Shown piece by piece: positions 12,020-20,774 of a DNA stretch of 64,000 nt (positions are counted from its first letter, which is position 1; every line of letters begins with the position of its first letter). Under the pieces are notes generated by a model. That model saw only the letters and a program-made list of their open reading frames with translations, ran no database searches and was not told the origin of the DNA. The DNA is from Paenibacillus albicereus (lineage in GTDB: Bacteria; Bacillota; Bacilli; Paenibacillales; Paenibacillaceae), in assembly GCF_012676905.1 (NCBI RefSeq), contig NZ_CP051428.1, forward strand, positions 2,566,001-2,630,000, written 5' to 3'. Both the position numbers and the translations under genes were made by a program.

Positions 12020-13075
12020 GATGGAATCATTGGCTTGAATCTCTTTTTGGTGGCGGTATTCATCGGCCTTACCGCCTTTTTCGTCGGAGCCGAATTCGCG
12101 ATCCTCAAGGTCCGCATGTCGCGCCTCGACCAGCTCGTCGCCGAAGGCAACAAAAAGGCGGTCAAAGCGCGCATGGTCGCGGCGGAGCTCGATTACTACC
12201 TGTCCGCCTGCCAGCTCGGCATCACGATCACCGCGCTCGTGCTCGGCGCGCTCGGCGAGCCGACCGTAGAACGCATGCTTCACCCGCTGTTCGAGCGGTT
12301 CGACGTGCCTGCGGCCATCTCGACCGTGCTCTCGTACGCGATCGCCCTGTCCATCATCACCTTCCTGCACGTCGTCATCGGCGAGCTCGCTCCCAAGACG
12401 CTCGCGATCCAATATGCCGAGAAGATGACGCTGCTGCTCGCCGGCCCGCTCTACGCGTTCGGCAAAGTGATGTACCCGATCATCGTCGCGCTCAACAACT
12501 CCGCCCGCCTGCTGCTCCGCCTGTTCGGCGTCAAGCCGGCCGGTCACGATTCCGTGCACTCCGAGGAGGAGCTGCGCCTCATCGTCGCCCAGAGCTATGA
12601 GAGCGGCGAGATCAACCGCACCGAGCTCGACTATCTGAACAATCTGTTCGCATTCGACGGCCGCAAGGTCGGGGAGATCATGATTCCGCAAGCGTCGATC
12701 GTCTCCGTCCCCGGTGACCAGCCTCCGGAAGCGCTGCTGGAGCAGCTGGATCGCCACGGCTATACCCGCTATCCGGTCGCCGCGCCGAGCGGCTCGGGCT
12801 ATCTGGGCTACATCAACGCCAAGGAGATGCTGACGGGCATGGCCGCCGGCCGGCATGCCGGTCTCGACAAGCTCCTGCACCCGCTCCCCCGCTTCAAGGA
12901 GAGCGCCTCGATCCGCGACGTCATGATCAAGATGCAGCAGAGCCGCGCCCATATGGCGCTCGTCATGACCGATGCCGGAGCCCCGGCCGGCCTCGTGACG
13001 CTGGAGGACATCCTGGAGGAGATCGTCGGCGACATCCGCGACGAATCGGCTGGACAGCCCTTGACCGCTCTCTGA
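12017..13075 (+). CDS. CNNM/CorC family paralog lacking the CorC_HlyC domain
   Basis: This 352-residue protein is a close paralog of the upstream gene: DUF21 domain (~1-190; FFVGAEFAILKVRMSRLDQL, SACQLGITITALVLGALGEP) and a CBS pair (~205-340; GEIMIPQASIVSV, LVTLEDILEEIVGDIRDE). It stops about a dozen residues after the CBS pair, so the C-terminal CorC_HlyC domain is missing. The TTG start follows GGAGGG at 7 nt and aligns with GTG GAT of the first copy. A terminator follows. The two proteins may form a heteromer, or this may be a naturally short form. Confidence 0.87.
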   Translation: MDGIIGLNLFLVAVFIGLTAFFVGAEFAILKVRMSRLDQLVAEGNKKAVKARMVAAELDYYLSACQLGITITALVLGALGEPTVERMLHPLFERFDVPAAISTVLSYAIALSIITFLHVVIGELAPKTLAIQYAEKMTLLLAGPLYAFGKVMYPIIVALNNSARLLLRLFGVKPAGHDSVHSEEELRLIVAQSYESGEINRTELDYLNNLFAFDGRKVGEIMIPQASIVSVPGDQPPEALLEQLDRHGYTRYPVAAPSGSGYLGYINAKEMLTGMAAGRHAGLDKLLHPLPRFKESASIRDVMIKMQQSRAHMALVMTDAGAPAGLVTLEDILEEIVGDIRDESAGQPLTAL

Positions 13076-13097
13076 ACGGACGCTGGATAAAAGGAGA

Positions 13098-13128
13098 AGA
13101 AGCCTCGCGCAGAATGCGCGAGGCTTCT
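13098..13128. terminator. Bidirectional intrinsic terminator between the CorC operon and ndk
   Basis: The perfect inverted repeat AGAAGCCTCGCGC / GCGCGAGGCTTCT has a 5-nt loop, with T-rich sequence on the plus strand and a pyrimidine-rich run on the minus strand. It lies between convergent genes. Confidence 0.85.
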
Positions 13129-13162
13129 TTCGTGTGCCTATCCTCGACTGCGGAGCCGACGC

Positions 13163-13567
13163 TCAGCGGATGAAGAAGCGTTCGATCTCGATGCGGGCGT
13201 TGTCGATGGAGTCGGAGCCGTGGATGACGTTCTCCGACACGTCGAGGCCGTAATCGCCCCGGATCGTGCCGGGCGCGGCATCCGCCGGATTGGTCGATCC
13301 GATCAGATAGCGGGAGTTCTTCACCGCCGCCGTGCCCTCCACGATCATCGCGAACGAAGGGCCGGACGTGATGTAGTCGACCAGCTCGCGGAAAAACGGC
13401 TTGGCTTCCAGGTGGCCGTAATGCTCCTTGGCGGTCGCTTCGCTCACTTGAACCAGCTCCGCCTTGACGACGGACAGTCCCTTCTTCTCGAAGCGGGAGA
13501 CGATCTCGCCGATCAACCCCCTCCGAACCCCGTCGGGCTTGATCATGACGAATGCTCTTTCGCTCAT
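13163..13567 (-). CDS. ndk: Nucleoside diphosphate kinase
   Basis: This 134-residue enzyme transfers the gamma phosphate between nucleoside triphosphates and diphosphates to balance NTP and dNTP pools. It starts with the family signature RAFVMIKPDGVRRGLIGEIV and carries the phospho-histidine motif NVIHGSDS, with His116 as the transient phosphate carrier. The C-terminus is short (ends ERFFIR), as in other Gram-positive forms of slightly under 150 residues. ATG 13567 has AGGAGGAAGG just upstream. It has its own terminator region shared with the convergent CorC operon. Confidence 0.97.
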   Translation of the reverse strand: MSERAFVMIKPDGVRRGLIGEIVSRFEKKGLSVVKAELVQVSEATAKEHYGHLEAKPFFRELVDYITSGPSFAMIVEGTAAVKNSRYLIGSTNPADAAPGTIRGDYGLDVSENVIHGSDSIDNARIEIERFFIR

Positions 13568-13686
13568 CTGCCTTCCTCCTTCTGCTTCCTGCTTCAGCAT
13601 ACCCGACATGAGGCCATGTCCGGCGTGAGCATGGTCACGCTTGCCCCCACAGGAATCAGTTCGACGCCGCCCGCCCGACGTCCTGC

Positions 13687-16600
13687 CTAGTTGAAGGTCA
13701 GATTGAAGCCGCTCTGCACGTAGTTCGTGCCCGCATACGCGATGTTGCTCGTCTGCAGGTTGTTGAACGTCGCGGAGCCGTTGCCGGTATAGGTGAAGAT
13801 CGCGGCTCCCAGATGCGGTCCGGAGAAGCGCGAGGTCGTGATGCCGTCGCGGCCGGTGCCGTTGATCGTCACGGAGTTGAACACGATGTTCGAGAAGCCG
13901 CCGCCGTAGCCGAACTGGATGCCGTCGCGCTGGGCGTCGACGATGTCGATGTTCGTGAACGTGACGTTTTTGATGGAGTCATTGGACGCTTCCAGATCGA
14001 TCGCGCCACGCTCGCCGTTGTACAGGTCCTGGCTCGTGCCGCAGCGCAGGATCGTCGTATCGGAGAACGTGATGCCGGTGTTGTTCTGGAAGTGGTAGCC
14101 CGGGAACACCGTGTTCATCCGCAGGCCGGAGCCGCCGACGCAGTCGACGATGACGTTGCGGTCGGCCTTGTGGCCGCTGCCGCCGAAGAAAGCGATGCCC
14201 GCCGCGCGCCAGTTGTTCTCGATCGTGTTGGACGAGAACGTGTTGTTCACGCCGGCCGGCGCGCCGTTCACGTTGCTCGTCCAGACGGCGAGGCCGTCGT
14301 CGCCGTTGTTGCGGACGCTGCTGTTGCGCACGGTCGAGTTTTCGTGCCTTGGGCGAAGTTGACGCCGTCGGCGAGATTGTTGCGGATCCGGCTGTTCTCG
14401 ATGACGAGCCCGGTCGCCGTGATCGCCGGCGTATGGGCGTAGTCGCCGACCCAGAAGCCGCATTCGAAGTGCTCGACCCAGACGTTGCGGATGGTCGAGT
14501 TCGTGCCGAAGTTGTCCATGAAGCCTTTGTAGATGGCATTCTGGCCATAGCGCGAGCGCAGCTTAGAGTTCAGGTAGATGTTGCTGAAGTCCAGCTTGCC
14601 CGAGATGCGCAGCGAGATGCCGCCGGCTGCCGCGTTCGGGTTGGTGAACTGGATGTTCGTATGCCACATGCCCGCGCCGGTAACCGTCAGGTTCTGGATC
14701 ATGCTGCTGGCCGAGCCGATTTCCCACATGCCGTTCAGATGGAACGTGCCGGCCGGGATGTACAGCGTCTTGCCGCCCGACACGGCTGCCGTGACGGCGG
14801 CCTTGAAGGCGGCCAGGTCGTCCTGGCCGTCGTTCGCGACGGCGCCGTACTGCGTGACGGAGACGGAGTTCGCCGGCTGCGCGATCGCGGCCGGAACGGT
14901 CTCGATCTCGAGGAAGTCGACGCCGTACTCGATGCTGTCGCCGGCCGGCTTCTGGACGCGGACGACGTCGCCCGGCTGCAGCGGCGTGTCGAGCTTCCAG
15001 TGCACCTCGTCGAAGCGGAACAGCGGCCTGCCGCCGCCCGGAGCGTCAGCCGGCATGTCGCCGGAGAAGTACTGCCAGTTGTAGTAGGACGAGACCGGCA
15101 CGTTCTTTACCTTGGTCCCGTTGACGTACAGGTCGAGCGAGCCGTTGAGGCCCATGCCGTCGGCCGAGTCGGGCATCGTATAGCGCATCGTGACGCCCGT
15201 GCCGCCTTCGTTCGGACGGACGGTCCACTGCGCGTAGGAGCCGCTCGACGGCAGCGAGATATAAGCTTGGCCGGACGCTTCCGACGCGGTCAGCGCCTGG
15301 TTGAACGTCGGCGCGGTCATGAGGGCGGCTCCGCCGCCGCGAGTCGCGTCTTCCGTGTCGTAGCGCGTGTACGGCACGCTCGCGCCGCGGGCGGAATACA
15401 CGGTCAGGGCGGACTGGGCGGCGTTGTTGCCCTGCTTCGCCGGGAGCTCGTTGCCGTCGGCGGCGACGGACAGCGCGGCGGTGTAGGAGCCGCTGGCGGC
15501 GGTCCAGCTGCCGGCAAGCGCGACGGTCGCCGTCGCGCCCGGCGCGAGGCTGCCGCTGTACGAGCCGCTGAACGTCTGCACGGTCGCGCCTGCGGACGTC
15601 TTGAGCGTCACGCTGACCGGATGCGCGCCGCCGGCGGTGGCGATCGTGCCCTGGTTTTTCAGCTGCACGGAGAAGCTCACGCTGCTGCCGGCCGACGGCG
15701 CGGACGGCGTCCAGGAGACGGTGCCGACGAGATCGGAGCTGGACAGCGGCGAGACGGTCAGATTGGACGAATGCGAATAGCTGTTGTTGCCCTCGTTCTG
15801 CTCGATGACGGCATTGCCCTCATCGGCCTTGGCGCTGAGCGCGTACGAGCCGGCCGACTTGGCGCCGATCGCCAGCGATACGTTCGCCGAGGCTCCGGCT
15901 GCCAGCGCGGGAGCGGCTGCGGTGCCCGCCAGCTCGCCGTTCACATAAAAGCCGACCGAGGATGCAGCGGCAGCCGCGCTGCCGCTGTTGCGCACGGTCG
16001 CCGTCAGCGTGATCGCGCTGTCCTCGGCCGGAGCGGACGGCGTCCAACTCATCGTCTGGATCGTCAGGTCCGGATTGGCCGCAGGCGTGCCGAACACCTG
16101 GAACTCGGCGATCTGGCCGGCCGGAGCGCCGGTGTTGGCCGAGATGGCCAGCTGCAGCCGCTTGACGGTCGCGCTGAGCGGGATCGTCACGGTGTTGCCG
16201 CTGGACGGATTGAACGTGTACGACTGGGCGGCCTTGAGGCTGCTGAACGCCGTCGTCGTCTGGTCATGGCCGAGCACTTGGATCGTCTGCGTGCGCGTAC
16301 CCCAATCCGTCGCCGGATTGAGCTTGAGCACGATCGACGAAATCTGGTGGTTCGCCCCGAGATCCAGCGTCAGGCTGCTCGGATTGCCGCCGCCTTCCCA
16401 ATAGGTCGAGGTCGAGTTGTCGTTGGCGTTGGCCGCGACATAGGTCTGCGTGCTGCTCGATGCGCTGATCGCCTTGCCGACGGCGACGTTCGAGCCCGGA
16501 GCCGGCGTCGGTGTCGCCGTCGGGGTTGCCGTAGGCGTAGGCGTAGGTGTCGGCGTTGGGGTTGGGGTCGGCGTTGCCGTAGGCGTCGCAGTCGGCGTCG

Positions 16601-17120
16601 GGGTCGGGGCCGTAGCGCCGTAGATTTCCAGCTCCGACAGCTGCGCGGCCGGCCAGGCGGTGTTCGCCGAGAAGCTCAGGCGCACGTAGCGCGTGCTGGC
16701 GGCGGAGAAATTCGCCGTCACGGAGTTGCCGCCTGCGGCCGGGTCGAACACGTAGCTCGCCGACGCAGCCAGCGTGGAGTAGCTGCTTCCGTTGGCGCTG
16801 CCCTGGATCGTCAGCGTCTGGGTGCGCTTCTCCCAGGAGGCGGGCAGCTTCATCACGACCTGATCGATCGAGACGCTGGAGCCGAGGTCCACTTGGACCC
16901 ATTGCGGAAAGGCGTTGTTCGTGCTCTCCCAATAGGTGCCCGCGTTGCCGTCGCGGACGTTGTCCGGAGCATAGGTCTGCGTATAGCCGCTCGACGTGAC
17001 CGTCTTGCCGAGCGCGAGATTGGGTCCCCCGGCCGCTACCGCCGGACGCGACGGCCCGACGGCCGCCAGCACGGTCGTGAGCAGCAGCAGTCCGGTGAGC
17101 GAGATGGATTTGAAGTTCAT
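13687..17120 (-). pseudogene. Secreted multi-domain GH87-type alpha-1,3-glucanase, frameshifted
   Basis: The frame from ATG 17120 encodes a signal peptide (1-30), an F5/8C discoidin domain (~33-170), a Pro-Thr linker (~175-212), a second discoidin domain (~215-345), two CARDB-like modules (~350-570), a CBM6/35-like module (~580-715) and a right-handed beta helix from ~725. After NFAQGTK (about residue 927, near 14339) the frame is lost at GGCACGAAAACTCG. The rest (NSTVRNSSVRNNGDDGLAVW to the end at 13687) continues one frame over, so one base appears deleted. The layout matches the GH87 mycodextranase/alpha-1,3-glucanase family, which degrades fungal or bacterial alpha-1,3-glucan outside the cell. 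Restored length is ~1,144 residues. A sequencing error cannot be excluded. Confidence 0.8.
16500..16615 (-). repeat. Low-complexity Pro-Thr linker repeat
   Basis: This is a run of GTNGGN hexamers on the plus strand, encoding alternating Thr-Pro (with occasional Ala) on the minus strand. It forms the flexible linker between the two discoidin domains of the glucanase. Such slippage-prone tracts vary in length between strains. Confidence 0.85.
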
Positions 17121-17142
17121 GTGCGATTTCTTCCTCCCTTGA

Positions 17143-17156
17143 TGATAACGTTTACA
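17143..17156 (-). promoter_or_regulatory. cre box (CcpA catabolite-repression operator)
   Basis: TGATAACGTTTACA matches the 14-bp cre consensus TGWNANCGNTNWCA at every position and lies 23 bp upstream of the glucanase start codon. A TATAAT -10 for the same direction is at 17198-17203, so CcpA bound here would sit downstream of the start point and could block transcription when preferred sugars are present. Confidence 0.75.
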
Positions 17157-17197
17157 TCCCTTCGTTCAAAAAGCCTCCTTCCATGGAAGATACCCCC

Positions 17198-17203
17198 ATT
17201 ATA
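17198..17203 (-). promoter_or_regulatory. Candidate -10 for the glucanase gene
   Basis: The minus strand reads TATAAT 77 bp upstream of ATG 17120. The matching -35 region is poor (TCAGCG at 17 bp), as expected for an activated or weak promoter. The gap 17121-17442 otherwise holds only the cre box and the hairpin at 17290-17318. Confidence 0.4.
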
Positions 17204-17289
17204 AGGCAGGCTCGTCTGCGCGCTGAGGGGCGATCCTACGACAATCAGGTGCGATTCCATGCAAGCGTCGGAGGGGATGGAACGGCGCC

Positions 17290-17318
17290 CAGCCCCCGGC
17301 AGAGGCTGCCGGGGGCTG
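17290..17318. terminator. Strong GC hairpin, possible terminator
   Basis: A perfect 12-bp inverted repeat (CAGCCCCCGGCA / TGCCGGGGGCTG) with a 5-nt loop lies 125 bp past the stop of the small basic protein gene. Neither strand has a T run after it, so termination is uncertain. Confidence 0.4.
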
Positions 17319-17442
17319 ATGGACCTCGGCAAGCGTCAGCGGAGCGCCGATGCGCTTGCTGCCGCTGCTGCCGGGGAGGTTCGGTCTGATCTGCGCTCGT
17401 CAACACCCGCAGGCTCCGCCGAGCGGGCGTTGGACAGGGACG

Positions 17443-17616
17443 TCAGGAGGAAGGCTCGCTTTGACGCGCGGCCTTGGCTTCCTCCGCCTTTTTCTGCAGC
17501 CCCTTGCTCACATAGGGCTTGGGCTTGCTTTTGGCCCGCCGCTCGGCGGCCTGCCAGCGGTTCCAGCCCTTCTTGCCGGTGCCGCGGCCCGTGCCGCCAC
17601 CTTTGGATTTGCTCAT
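17443..17616 (-). CDS. Small basic hypothetical protein (57 aa)
   Basis: This 57-residue lysine- and arginine-rich protein starts MSKSKGGGTGRGTGKKGWNRW and contains KSKPKPYVSKGLQKKAEEA. I do not recognise a named family. The Gly-Lys-rich head and Trp pair suggest nucleic-acid or ribosome contact, which is inference. ATG 17616 has GGAG 12 nt upstream. It is translated in a frame too short for common ORF cut-offs, but composition and start context support a real gene. It sits 67 bp downstream of the GIY-YIG gene on the same strand and may share its transcript. Confidence 0.6.
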   Translation of the reverse strand: MSKSKGGGTGRGTGKKGWNRWQAAERRAKSKPKPYVSKGLQKKAEEAKAARQSEPSS

Positions 17617-17683
17617 GATTGACTCAGCTCCATTCGTCTCCCCATCGTACCCGATCGGCGCGCCCGGGGCAAATGCCGCCGGA

Positions 17684-18049
17684 TCATTCGCCGGATCGGC
17701 GGTTGTAGCCGTCCTCCCCGAACGGCTGCAGCTGCTCCAGCCAAGGCTTCAGCATCCGCTTGAGCTCCCACTTGACGTCGGTCATTTTGGCCGGGTCCAG
17801 CTCCTTGCGCTCCAGCTCCTCATACTCGAACGCCTCCTCTCCATGCTCGTTCCAGTCGCGCTGCACGTCCAGATTGCCGAAGCGTCCCATCCGCAGCTGC
17901 CCTTGCAGCGTCGTCCATTTGTTTTTCAGGTTGGGATAAGCGGCGAGGAAGATTTTCCCGTTGGTCCGGTTCGTGAGGCGAATGACGCCGAGATAAGTCT
18001 TCATGTCCTTGTACTGCTCCTGCAGCTCCTTGCGGCGTTGCTTGTCCAT
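17684..18049 (-). CDS. GIY-YIG nuclease-fold family protein
   Basis: This 121-residue protein has a degenerate GIY-YIG core: LGVIRLTNRTNGKIFLAAYPN replaces the canonical GIY...YIG strands, followed by an Arg-containing helix (QLRMGRFGNLDVQRDW) and an acidic C-terminal half ending EKLQPFG-like (EQLQPFGEDGYN). The small stand-alone form is common in Bacillales and has no proven role. ATG 18049 is chosen over the upstream in-frame ATG because AGGG lies 8 nt before it and the family starts with MDKQRRKELQEQYK. It is divergent from an MFS gene, with an AT-rich palindrome in between. Confidence 0.75.
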   Translation of the reverse strand: MDKQRRKELQEQYKDMKTYLGVIRLTNRTNGKIFLAAYPNLKNKWTTLQGQLRMGRFGNLDVQRDWNEHGEEAFEYEELERKELDPAKMTDVKWELKRMLKPWLEQLQPFGEDGYNRRSGE

Positions 18050-18071
18050 CGGGCATCCCTGCTTTCTATTC

Positions 18072-18090
18072 ACTAAATTAGTAATTTAGT
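18072..18090. promoter_or_regulatory. AT-rich palindrome, candidate operator
   Basis: ACTAAAT-TAGTA-ATTTAGT is a perfect 7-bp inverted repeat with a 5-bp centre, in a clearly AT-rich patch between the divergent GIY-YIG and MFS genes. The size and symmetry suit a MarR-type or similar dimeric regulator, but no regulator gene is adjacent. Confidence 0.4.
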
Positions 18091-18211
18091 AAATTCTAAA
18101 GCTTGCTCCTCTCCCTGTCAATCGCTGTGCCTCCCATTCGACTTCCCGACAGCGCTTGGCGGATCGCCAAGTCGGAGGTAAGATGGATGAGGTTGGAAAG
18201 GAAGCGTTGTG

Positions 18212-19378
18212 ATGAAATCGCTGAAGCTGTTTTTCTGGTTCTACTTCGTGCTGTATTCGGCCAATGCCATTTACGGGACGTTCGCTCCGATCTATTTCCG
18301 CCAGCTCGGCTACGGCAGCTCCGACATCGGCCTGCTGCTCAGCATCGGGCCGTTCATCGCCGTGCTCGCGCAGCCGGCTTGGGGCTCGCTCGCGGACAAG
18401 GCCCGCTCCAAAAACGCCGTTCTGGCCGTGCTGCTTGCGGGCAGCGGCCTGTCGATGCTGCTGTTCCCGGCGTCCTCCGCGCTGCCTTGGCTGCTCGTCG
18501 CAGTCGGGCTGTTCACGCTGTTCCAAAGCTCCACCGGCGCGATCACCGATGCCATCACGCTCGAGGCGCTCGGCCGGGAGGCCTCCCGCTTCGGCCGCAT
18601 CCGGATCGGCGGCACGCTCGGCTTCGCGGCGATGAGCGTCGGCTTCGGCATCTACGCGGAGAAGGTCCGCCTCGAAGGCATGTTCGCCGCCTATGCGGCC
18701 GTCATGGGGGCGACGCTGCTGCTGCTCCTGCTCTATCCGCGCGTACAAGGGCATCAATTCGGCGGACGCAAGCTCAACTTCCTGCATCTGTTCCGCCATC
18801 GCCGCCTCATGCTATACATGGGCATCTGCTTCGCCATCCACATGACGCTCGGCTACTACTACGCGTTCTTCCCGCTGTACTTCACGGAGATCGGAGCGGG
18901 AAAGGATCTGCTCGGCTGGTCGATGGTCGTCTCCGCGCTCGGGGAGCTGCCGTTCCTGCTGCTCAGCGCTTTTATCCTGCGGCGGTTCTCCGTCACGGCC
19001 ATCCTGCTCGCCGCAGGCGGCGTGTCCGCCCTGCGCTGGCTGCTCTACGCCGAGATCGGCTCGATCTACGGCGCGCTGGCCGTGCAGGCGATGCACGGGC
19101 TGACGTTCATCGTCGTCGCGGTCACGATGTCGGTCTACATCAACAAGGAGGTCGCTCCGGAGCTGCGGGCGAGCGGCCAGACGCTGAACGCGCTGCTGAA
19201 CGCCGGGGCGGCGCGCATCATCGGCACGTATGCCGGCGGGTATGCGGTCGAGGCGTCGAGCTTGCAGGACGTGTTCCGCTATGCCGGCCTGCTGCTCCTC
19301 GCGGCGCTCGCGCTGTTCGCGCTTGCCATCCGCCTATCCGAAAAGCGCGGACTGCCGGGGTCCGCCCGCGCGGGGTGA
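18212..19378 (+). CDS. MFS transporter (MFS_1-like)
   Basis: This 388-residue protein has about twelve hydrophobic segments. The N-terminus KLFFWFYFVLYSANAIYGTF and the motif FRQLGYGSSDIGLLLSIGPF, followed by WGSLADKARSKNAVL, place it in the MFS_1_like/LacY-like group that Bacillales annotate as sugar or drug permeases. ATG 18212 lies 9 nt after AAGGA; GTG 18209 is an alternative 3 nt earlier. It ends at a bidirectional terminator shared with the convergent YdcZ gene. The substrate is unknown. Confidence 0.83.
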   Translation: MKSLKLFFWFYFVLYSANAIYGTFAPIYFRQLGYGSSDIGLLLSIGPFIAVLAQPAWGSLADKARSKNAVLAVLLAGSGLSMLLFPASSALPWLLVAVGLFTLFQSSTGAITDAITLEALGREASRFGRIRIGGTLGFAAMSVGFGIYAEKVRLEGMFAAYAAVMGATLLLLLLYPRVQGHQFGGRKLNFLHLFRHRRLMLYMGICFAIHMTLGYYYAFFPLYFTEIGAGKDLLGWSMVVSALGELPFLLLSAFILRRFSVTAILLAAGGVSALRWLLYAEIGSIYGALAVQAMHGLTFIVVAVTMSVYINKEVAPELRASGQTLNALLNAGAARIIGTYAGGYAVEASSLQDVFRYAGLLLLAALALFALAIRLSEKRGLPGSARAG

Positions 19379-19448
19379 CGGCCGAACCGGTTCGGCCTGG
19401 CATCGGGGCGGACCTGCTGCGAATCGGCGCAAGCCTCCGTTCAAGCCC

Positions 19449-19498
19449 AAAAAAAGCGGGACGAGCCCGGCCTCTGGCCGGATTCGTCCCGCTTTTTG
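19449..19498. terminator. Bidirectional intrinsic terminator
   Basis: AAAAAAAGCGGGACGA and TCGTCCCGCTTTTT form a long stem with an inner CCGGCC/GGCCGG stem. It has A/T tails on both sides and lies between convergent genes ending at 19378 and 19541. Confidence 0.9.
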
Positions 19499-19540
19499 GC
19501 GCGCTGCCTGCGCCCCTGCCTGCTTGCTTGCCGTGGAGCC

Positions 19541-20032
19541 TCAGGCGATGTCCGGCTCCGCTTCCGCGGCGGCTGGCCTCGGCTCCCCCTTGCCGCGCTT
19601 GCGGCCGCCGAGCTTGAACAAGACGATGCCCGCCGCCAGCAGCAGCACGCCGGCGAGCCGCGACGGCTCCAGCGGCACCCGCTCCAGGCCGAGCCAGCCC
19701 ATCGAGTCCCACAGCATGGCGAACGCCAGCTGGGAGCAGAGCGCGAGGCTGACGGCGAATGTCGGACCGAGCCGCTTGATTCCCTGCACCATGCAGGTGA
19801 CGACTCCGATGCCGATCAAGCCGCTGAAGGCGAACCACGGCTCCATGCCCCCCAGCCGGAAGAGCGCCGCTCCTTCCGCAGCGAGCCCGAGCAGGAAGGC
19901 CGCGGCGAAGCCCATGCCGAGGACGAGCGTCGTTGTCGTCCACATGCCGGCCTTGCGCTCGACGTTGGAGTTGAATAAATTTTGCAGGCTCAGCAGCAGT
20001 CCCGATGCCAGCGCCCAGATGATGCCTGTCAT
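19541..20032 (-). CDS. DMT family transporter, YdcZ/DUF606 type (second copy)
   Basis: This 163-residue protein has five hydrophobic segments. The YdcZ/DUF606 signature (ASGLLLSLQNLFNSNVERKAG near the start, then LIGIGVVTCMVQGIKRLGPT) marks a five-helix half-size member of the drug/metabolite transporter superfamily. Its start overlaps the stop of the Crp-family gene by 4 nt (ATGA), so the two are translationally coupled. A charged tail rich in Lys, Glu and Pro follows the last helix. Together with the YdcZ copy upstream it may form a heterodimeric exporter. Confidence 0.82.
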   Translation of the reverse strand: MTGIIWALASGLLLSLQNLFNSNVERKAGMWTTTTLVLGMGFAAAFLLGLAAEGAALFRLGGMEPWFAFSGLIGIGVVTCMVQGIKRLGPTFAVSLALCSQLAFAMLWDSMGWLGLERVPLEPSRLAGVLLLAAGIVLFKLGGRKRGKGEPRPAAAEAEPDIA

Positions 20033-20745
20033 CCCGATCGTCCTCCCGGTTTTGGTTCGTAGATATTCTCCTGCGCGAGCGCCGTCAGCGCGCTCCTGTC
20101 GCGGACGGCGATGCTCGACCGCGCTCGTTCGATGAGCCCGTCCCGCGCGAACTGCAGCAGCACCCGGTTCAGATGCCGATAGCTCGTTCCGATCAGATTC
20201 GCCGCGTCGCGCAGCGCTCCGGCCTCCAGACGGGCGGACCCGCTTCCGTCCTCTTCTCCGCAGACGCTGAGCAGATAGCTGGCGAGCCGCACTTCGACCG
20301 GATACAGCAGGTTGAAGCTGAGCGAAGTATTCTTCATCTGGAACTTGCGCGTGATGACGCCGAGCAGGAAATGCAGGAACGGCGCATGATCGGCGGCCAG
20401 CCGGTCCGCCTCCTGATAAGGGATGCGGATCAGCGTCGCCGGCGTGACCGCCTCGACCGTGTTCATCAGCTCCAGCCCGCGCCGCACGTACTCGATGTCG
20501 CCGAGCATCTCGGGCGGGCCGAGGAACGACAGGATGAGCGACTTGCCGTCCGGCGTCGTCGTGTAGACCTTGATCTTGCCTGCGGCGAGCAGCAGCAGGC
20601 TGTCCGATCGGCCGCCCTGGCGGACGATCGCCTCTCCCGGCCGCGCGGTGACGAGCGACGCCCGCCGCGCGAGCTCCGGCGGTATCGCATCGTGCAGGCC
20701 AAGCTCTTGCAGGTGCCGGCGGATCGACTCCGCTTCGCGGTGCAT
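20029..20745 (-). CDS. Crp/Fnr family transcription regulator, YeiL-like
   Basis: This 238-residue regulator has a cyclic-nucleotide-binding-like beta barrel (~25-130; GEAIVRQGGRSDSLLLLAAG, then DGKSLILSFLGPPEMLGDIE) and a C-terminal winged helix (~170-225; RDAANLIGTSYRHLNRVLLQ). The helix VEVRLASYLLS and the SYRHLNRVL recognition helix resemble E. coli YeiL. ATG 20745 is used because GGAGG lies 7 nt upstream; the longer frame adds 11 residues without support. It sits between two YdcZ transporter genes, with 29 bp before it and a 4-nt overlap after it, so it probably controls its own operon. The ligand is unknown. Confidence 0.85.
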   Translation of the reverse strand: MHREAESIRRHLQELGLHDAIPPELARRASLVTARPGEAIVRQGGRSDSLLLLAAGKIKVYTTTPDGKSLILSFLGPPEMLGDIEYVRRGLELMNTVEAVTPATLIRIPYQEADRLAADHAPFLHFLLGVITRKFQMKNTSLSFNLLYPVEVRLASYLLSVCGEEDGSGSARLEAGALRDAANLIGTSYRHLNRVLLQFARDGLIERARSSIAVRDRSALTALAQENIYEPKPGGRSG

Positions 20746-20774
20746 CTCGCTTCCTCCTCTCATGCGCGGCTCGT

